A stretch of 9,891 nt of DNA, taken from the NCBI GenBank assembly GCA_964526785.1, contig CAZGMJ010000113.1, forward strand, positions 1-9,891. Reading direction: 5' to 3'. The notes beneath the pieces were generated by a model. It was given only the letters and a program-made list of their open reading frames with translations, was not told the DNA's origin and did not search any database. Below are positions 8,301 through 9,891 of this stretch, piece after piece. The DNA comes from CAZGMJ01 sp964526785 (GTDB taxonomy: Bacteria > Planctomycetota > Phycisphaerae > Sedimentisphaerales > Anaerobacaceae). The translations under genes and the position numbers were made by a program. Position 1 is the stretch's first letter; each line of letters opens with the position of its first letter.

Positions 8301-8744
8301 CTTCTCGCCCAGGACCCCGCCGACCAGAATCGCCTGAACCGCAAACTGATCGTTCCGCCCCGCCTCGAAAACGAAAAAGTCGTACTTGTCCGCCCCGTTC
8401 GTATCCTGCCACGTCGCCGAACCGCCGAAGTTCACCGTCGTCAGTTCCGGTGGATTCGCCCCGTTGCGCGGCGCGAATGAATTCAGATCCAGATCGTCGA
8501 TCGATGCAATCCCGTCGCCCCCGCCGACGTTCTCGACCCCGGTCGTCTCTCCGACAACGATATCCTCCAGCGGAATATTGTGATCGACGAAAGTGAATCC
8601 CTCCAGCCAGTACTGCGGCGGACTCGCCCCGGTGTCCTTCGTGTACAACACGTCGTAATCCGACATGCCGTAGAACTCGGCCCGAACCGGCCCCGCGACC
8701 ATTACAAAAGCAAACAACGTCAGAACCGTCATTACGGTGCGCAT
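5388..8744 (-). CDS. large secreted modular protein: FN3-like, PA14, jelly-roll with nested domain, dockerin-like tail
   Basis: An 1118-residue exported protein. A signal peptide (1-22, cleaved after VRA) is followed by an unassigned domain (23-222). FN3-like modules lie at about 231-325, 332-419 and 567-668; each has a VYFGTD- or VYLSSD-type strand, and YYWR is followed by VW- or IWSFEV-type endings. PA14 occupies about 425-548 (GLKAEYFSG, GTYTFIVNSNDGVRLYVDD). Residues 669-1052 look like a jelly-roll whose two halves (669-770, 955-1052) are split by a LamG/DUF1349-like insert (KMLTGDGEIKARV, GVMIRNTLDSGS, HWVRVTRQGNTF). The end carries two dockerin-type calcium loops (D1063-D1074 and D1092-D1103). 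No catalytic domain is recognised, so it is probably a surface adhesin or polysaccharide-binding scaffold. AAGGAGG lies six bases before the ATG. The terminator follows at 5311-5343. The prepilin-like gene lies 152 bp upstream, perhaps in the same transcript. Confidence 0.9.
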   Translation of the reverse strand: MRTVMTVLTLFAFVMVAGPVRAEFYGMSDYDVLYTKDTGASPPQYWLEGFTFVDHNIPLEDIVVGETTGVENVGGGDGIASIDDLDLNSFAPRNGANPPELTTVNFGGSATWQDTNGADKYDFFVFEAGRNDQFAVQAILVGGVLGEKVVVPKSQWEPSIAGEPKLDLQRNPGPNNNQDIGGIAFKITDLKDENGSLLSNDAVIEGLVFTSPGMDPSCICAVKGSPGAFGPSPADGSSIGDACPVLTWSEGAGAVSEKVYLSSDPAEVEAMSESALLAEGGNDFAIVCGSALFPDQLESGVYYWRIVTTNDQGSVHAGQIWSFEVMPRSAHEPNPVDGAVFVATDAELNWSAGLGAIVHYVYFGTDADAVANATEGGELAADPTFEPDGALENGTTYYWRVDEFDGEQLVTGEVWSFTVVPAGTGGLKAEYFSGVGDLTGAPTVSRVDSQIDFDWGTEPPDGAVDRLSFSARWNGEVMIPVDGTYTFIVNSNDGVRLYVDDQLVVEDWGTHTARDRSGELTLEAGDYPIAVEYFQAGGGASLSLSWESDLISRQVIPSVALSPTVRARLIWPTKDATDVSQNPRLRWGPASAEAQHDVYFGDDAGAVAQATTGTAGIYKGRLDADVTDMLMTGLEPGKAYYWRVDEIIAGDPLSPMKGNVWGFTTADFLVIDDFENYDNYEPKRVFETWLDGWDVAANGSTMGYPEPNFAAGESFVETDIVRNGRQAAPLFFENTGQASYSEATMTLTTNRDWTAAGVKSLSIAYHGVGPAGSFAYDADKDAYTIAATGNGVDGSSDGFRFAYKMLTGDGEIKARVDSLENVSGWAVSGVMIRNTLDSGSVFAMSGVRATGQAFLRWRDLAGSDLAGTEEEPPFPATIVMPHWVRVTRQGNTFTAFHSSDNSTWEPIGDPVTVPMNQQVYVGLAVSADVGFNDSTTTTSVLSSPSVTGAVDAAGPFDTYMDIGMAMNPDENLYLEVRDSGNGVATIPHPDNPNAIQDNAWKEWNLELTEISGQGVNLSDIASVTLGIGSKPGTPSGEDGVVYFDDIRLYPPRCLPELPKPAADLNSNCVVDLADVEVMGQQWLQSGADLSADLDASETVDLGDFAVLADTWLDAILWP

Positions 8745-8896
8745 GACCTTCCTCCTTCATAGAAAGTGACACTAATACAACAACTGTATGATCGAGAGCG
8801 TTGTAAAAGAGCAAAGCGAAACATATATGCCCGCCCGCTCGAAACTATCTATTGTCACCCGCCGAACCGCAACGCCGCAGTTGTGCGCCTCAAGCG

Positions 8897-9631
8897 CTAC
8901 GGCTCCACACTGCTCATCGGAAGACCCCAGTCATAAACAGTCATTTCCATCGCGTCCATCTTCCCCGAATGGCCGTCGATGAACAGACAGTTCACCCATC
9001 GCTTGTGCCGATCGCGCGCCACACGCCGCGAGCCGTCCCCGCCGGATGGCAGATGATTCCCATTCCAGACATCCAGTGACTGCATTTTCGTCTTCATGAC
9101 AGAAGGCTCGTCTTCCTGACGCACGATCTTGATATGGCCACTATTCGGTATGTACTCGTAGTCCGCCAGATAGACCGTGCTCCCGTGACGTGGAAAATCA
9201 TCGATGCTGCTGAAACCGAAAAACTCGCGCATCGTTCCCTCCAGATTGAACGCATTGAGGCAGTAGTCTACGGTTTGTTCCTTCTCCGGGTAACTCGGAC
9301 AGTCGAAGACCTCAAGCTCGTAATACTCTTCCACATCACTGTGCCCGCCGACGTATGGCATAAAGAGTACCGGCCATCGCATATCAATGCCGTCATAAAT
9401 AGCAACGCCGGGACGTATTTCCGCTCGCGGCACCATGTAGTTATAATCGCCCGCATAGGCGTGCATTGCCAGCCCGATCTGCTTGAGATTGGCAAGGCAG
9501 CGAGTTGCCTTAGCCTGCTCCTTTGCTCTGCTCAACGCCGGCAGCAGAATAGCCATGAGCACCGCAATAATCGCAATAACCACAAGCAGTTCAATCAACG
9601 TAAAAGCGTTTGCGCGGTTTCCACGAGGCAT
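8897..9631 (-). CDS. prepilin-type N-terminal methylation protein with H-X9-DG domain
   Basis: A 244-residue pseudopilin-like protein. Residues 10-33 give the class III (type II secretion/type IV pilin) signal FTLIELLVVIAIIAVLMAIL, with the conserved Glu at +5 (E14). The residue before the cleavage site is Ala9, not the usual Gly. The early helix continues with RAKEQAKATRCLANLKQIGLA. Near the C-terminus H209, nine residues, then D219-G220 form the H-X9-DG motif of a family expanded in Planctomycetota and Lentisphaerota. Such proteins are processed by prepilin peptidase and sit in the cytoplasmic membrane as parts of pilus-like or secretion assemblies; the exact role of this family is not known. 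AGGAG precedes the ATG by eight bases, and a good promoter lies about 60 bp upstream. The position ahead of a large secreted protein suggests a partner in export or surface display, which is inference. Confidence 0.92.
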   Translation of the reverse strand: MPRGNRANAFTLIELLVVIAIIAVLMAILLPALSRAKEQAKATRCLANLKQIGLAMHAYAGDYNYMVPRAEIRPGVAIYDGIDMRWPVLFMPYVGGHSDVEEYYELEVFDCPSYPEKEQTVDYCLNAFNLEGTMREFFGFSSIDDFPRHGSTVYLADYEYIPNSGHIKIVRQEDEPSVMKTKMQSLDVWNGNHLPSGGDGSRRVARDRHKRWVNCLFIDGHSGKMDAMEMTVYDWGLPMSSVEP

Positions 9632-9688
9632 GTGAGCATCTCCTACCTAAGACCGATCATAGCACAGTAAGCGCCCATAATATTCTTT

Positions 9689-9718
9689 ATAATACCGCAG
9701 TTCCTCTTACGCTGTCAA
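9689..9718 (-). promoter_or_regulatory. sigma70-type promoter of the prepilin-like gene
   Basis: On the minus strand a perfect TTGACA (9718-9713) is followed after 18 bp by TATTAT (9694-9689), five of six matches to the -10 consensus. Initiation near 9682 would give a leader of about 50 nt to the ATG at 9631. Just upstream lies the palindrome AAAACGTTTT (9727-9736), which could act as an AT-rich upstream element or a protein site. With no terminator visible between 8897 and 8744, this promoter may also serve the 1118-residue gene. Confidence 0.65.
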
Positions 9719-9738
9719 CGCCTCGCAAAACGTTTTTC

Positions 9739-9771
9739 AGCAGAATCTGGACTCCGTCCCCCCTGCTTTTT
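9739..9771 (+). terminator. bipartite hairpin with T-run, possible plus-strand terminator
   Basis: AGCAG (9739-9743) pairs with CTGCT (9763-9767). An inner hairpin GGAC (9749-9752)/GTCC (9756-9759) lies between them, and the T-run is 9767-9771. On the plus strand this has terminator form, but no plus-strand gene precedes it. It could instead be a small repeat element or the remains of the intron's target-site neighbourhood. Function is uncertain. Confidence 0.22.
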
Positions 9772-9780
9772 CCGGGTAGC

Positions 9781-9891
9781 ATCGACATAGGTAGGCCCTC
9801 GCGGGCTTTCCCTGTCACACCACCGGGCGTACGGGCCCGTACCACGGCGGTTCGGCTGGTTAAGCTATCAACTACTCGGACCAAGAGTAGG
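9781..9891 (-). mobile_element. 3' end of a bacterial group II intron, cut by the window edge
   Basis: Read on the minus strand, the sequence from the edge carries a stem (CTACTC 9890-9885 with GAGTAG 9877-9872), then the CCGAACCGCCG...CGGTGGTGTG block that I recognise as the domain V region following reverse-transcriptase genes in bacterial group II introns, then a domain VI-like stem. The intron would end at 9781 in GTCGAT. Group II introns are self-splicing ribozymes that move by retrohoming with an encoded reverse transcriptase/maturase. That gene, if present, lies beyond position 9891. Domain V seems to have one extra base compared with the pattern I remember, so the copy may be impaired. 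The class cannot be fixed from this fragment. Confidence 0.72.
9784..9853 (-). ncRNA. group II intron domains V and VI
   Basis: Domain V: ACCGCCG (9851-9845), an unpaired U (9844) and GG (9843-9842) pair with CC (9827-9826) and CGGUGGU (9825-9819). A two-base CG bulge (9829-9828) follows, and the upper stem is UACG/CGUA capped by GGCC. The bulge and the CGC within the lower helix match the catalytic layout. Domain VI: GACA (9816-9813) pairs with UGUC (9787-9784), GGG with the next bases, and GCCC with GGGC around a GCGA loop. A single A (9788) bulges eight nucleotides from the 3' end, the expected distance for the branch-point adenosine. Confidence 0.68.

Noticed and set aside
8775..8789. ATACA-N5-TGTAT inverted repeat upstream of the modular gene, as an operator
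   Set aside because: Five-base AT-rich arms are likely by chance in this short AT-richer gap, and no promoter could be placed next to it.
9687..9884. A 65-codon minus-strand frame at the right edge
   Set aside because: It lies across group II intron domains V and VI and the downstream promoter, so the open frame is incidental to the structured RNA.
1..9891. CRISPR array, tRNA, rRNA, toxin-antitoxin or defence genes
   Set aside because: No regularly spaced repeats, cloverleaf or rRNA-like sequence, or recognisable defence protein was seen on either strand.

Overview
The window looks like a piece of a moderately GC-rich genome from the Planctomycetota (Phycisphaerae-like), or less likely Lentisphaerota/Verrucomicrobiota. 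This is inferred from gene style, not from a marker gene. The clues are a pseudopilin-like protein with a C-terminal H-X9-DG motif, a very large secreted protein built from fibronectin-III-like 'YYWRVDE' modules plus PA14 and a dockerin-like tail, and two large secreted beta-helix proteins of the polysaccharide-degrading type.

Layout. Positions 1-581 hold no confident gene. There is a possible C-terminal tail of a plus-strand gene (2-46), a doubtful small CxxC protein on the minus strand (48-296) with a perfect 11-bp-arm palindrome at 267-291, and a candidate sigma70-type promoter (444-472) pointing at the first real gene. That gene (582-2408, +) encodes a secreted pectate-lyase-superfamily/GH55-like beta-helix protein. 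Convergent to it and 60 bp away is a second secreted right-handed beta-helix protein (2469-5171, -) that resembles GH141. Upstream of that on the same strand, beyond a textbook rho-independent terminator (5311-5343), lies a 1118-residue modular surface/extracellular protein (5388-8744, -). Next is a prepilin-type H-X9-DG protein (8897-9631, -) with a good promoter (9689-9718). The right edge (9781-9891, -) is the 3' end of a group II intron: domains V and VI are readable, and the rest of the intron, including any reverse transcriptase, lies outside the window.

How the genes fit together. The prepilin-like gene and the giant modular gene have no visible terminator between them. They may form one transcription unit that runs from the 9689-9718 promoter to the 5311-5343 terminator. 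The two beta-helix proteins are probably exported enzymes or binding proteins acting on plant or algal polysaccharide. The modular protein has adhesion and carbohydrate-binding-like modules but no catalytic domain that I recognise. The simplest reading is a small polysaccharide-attack locus with a pseudopilin partner and an adhesive scaffold, bordered by a group II intron. I see no CRISPR array, tRNA, rRNA or defence system. The observations most worth following are the intron end, the apparent nested domain in the 1118-residue protein, and that protein's unassigned N-terminal domain.
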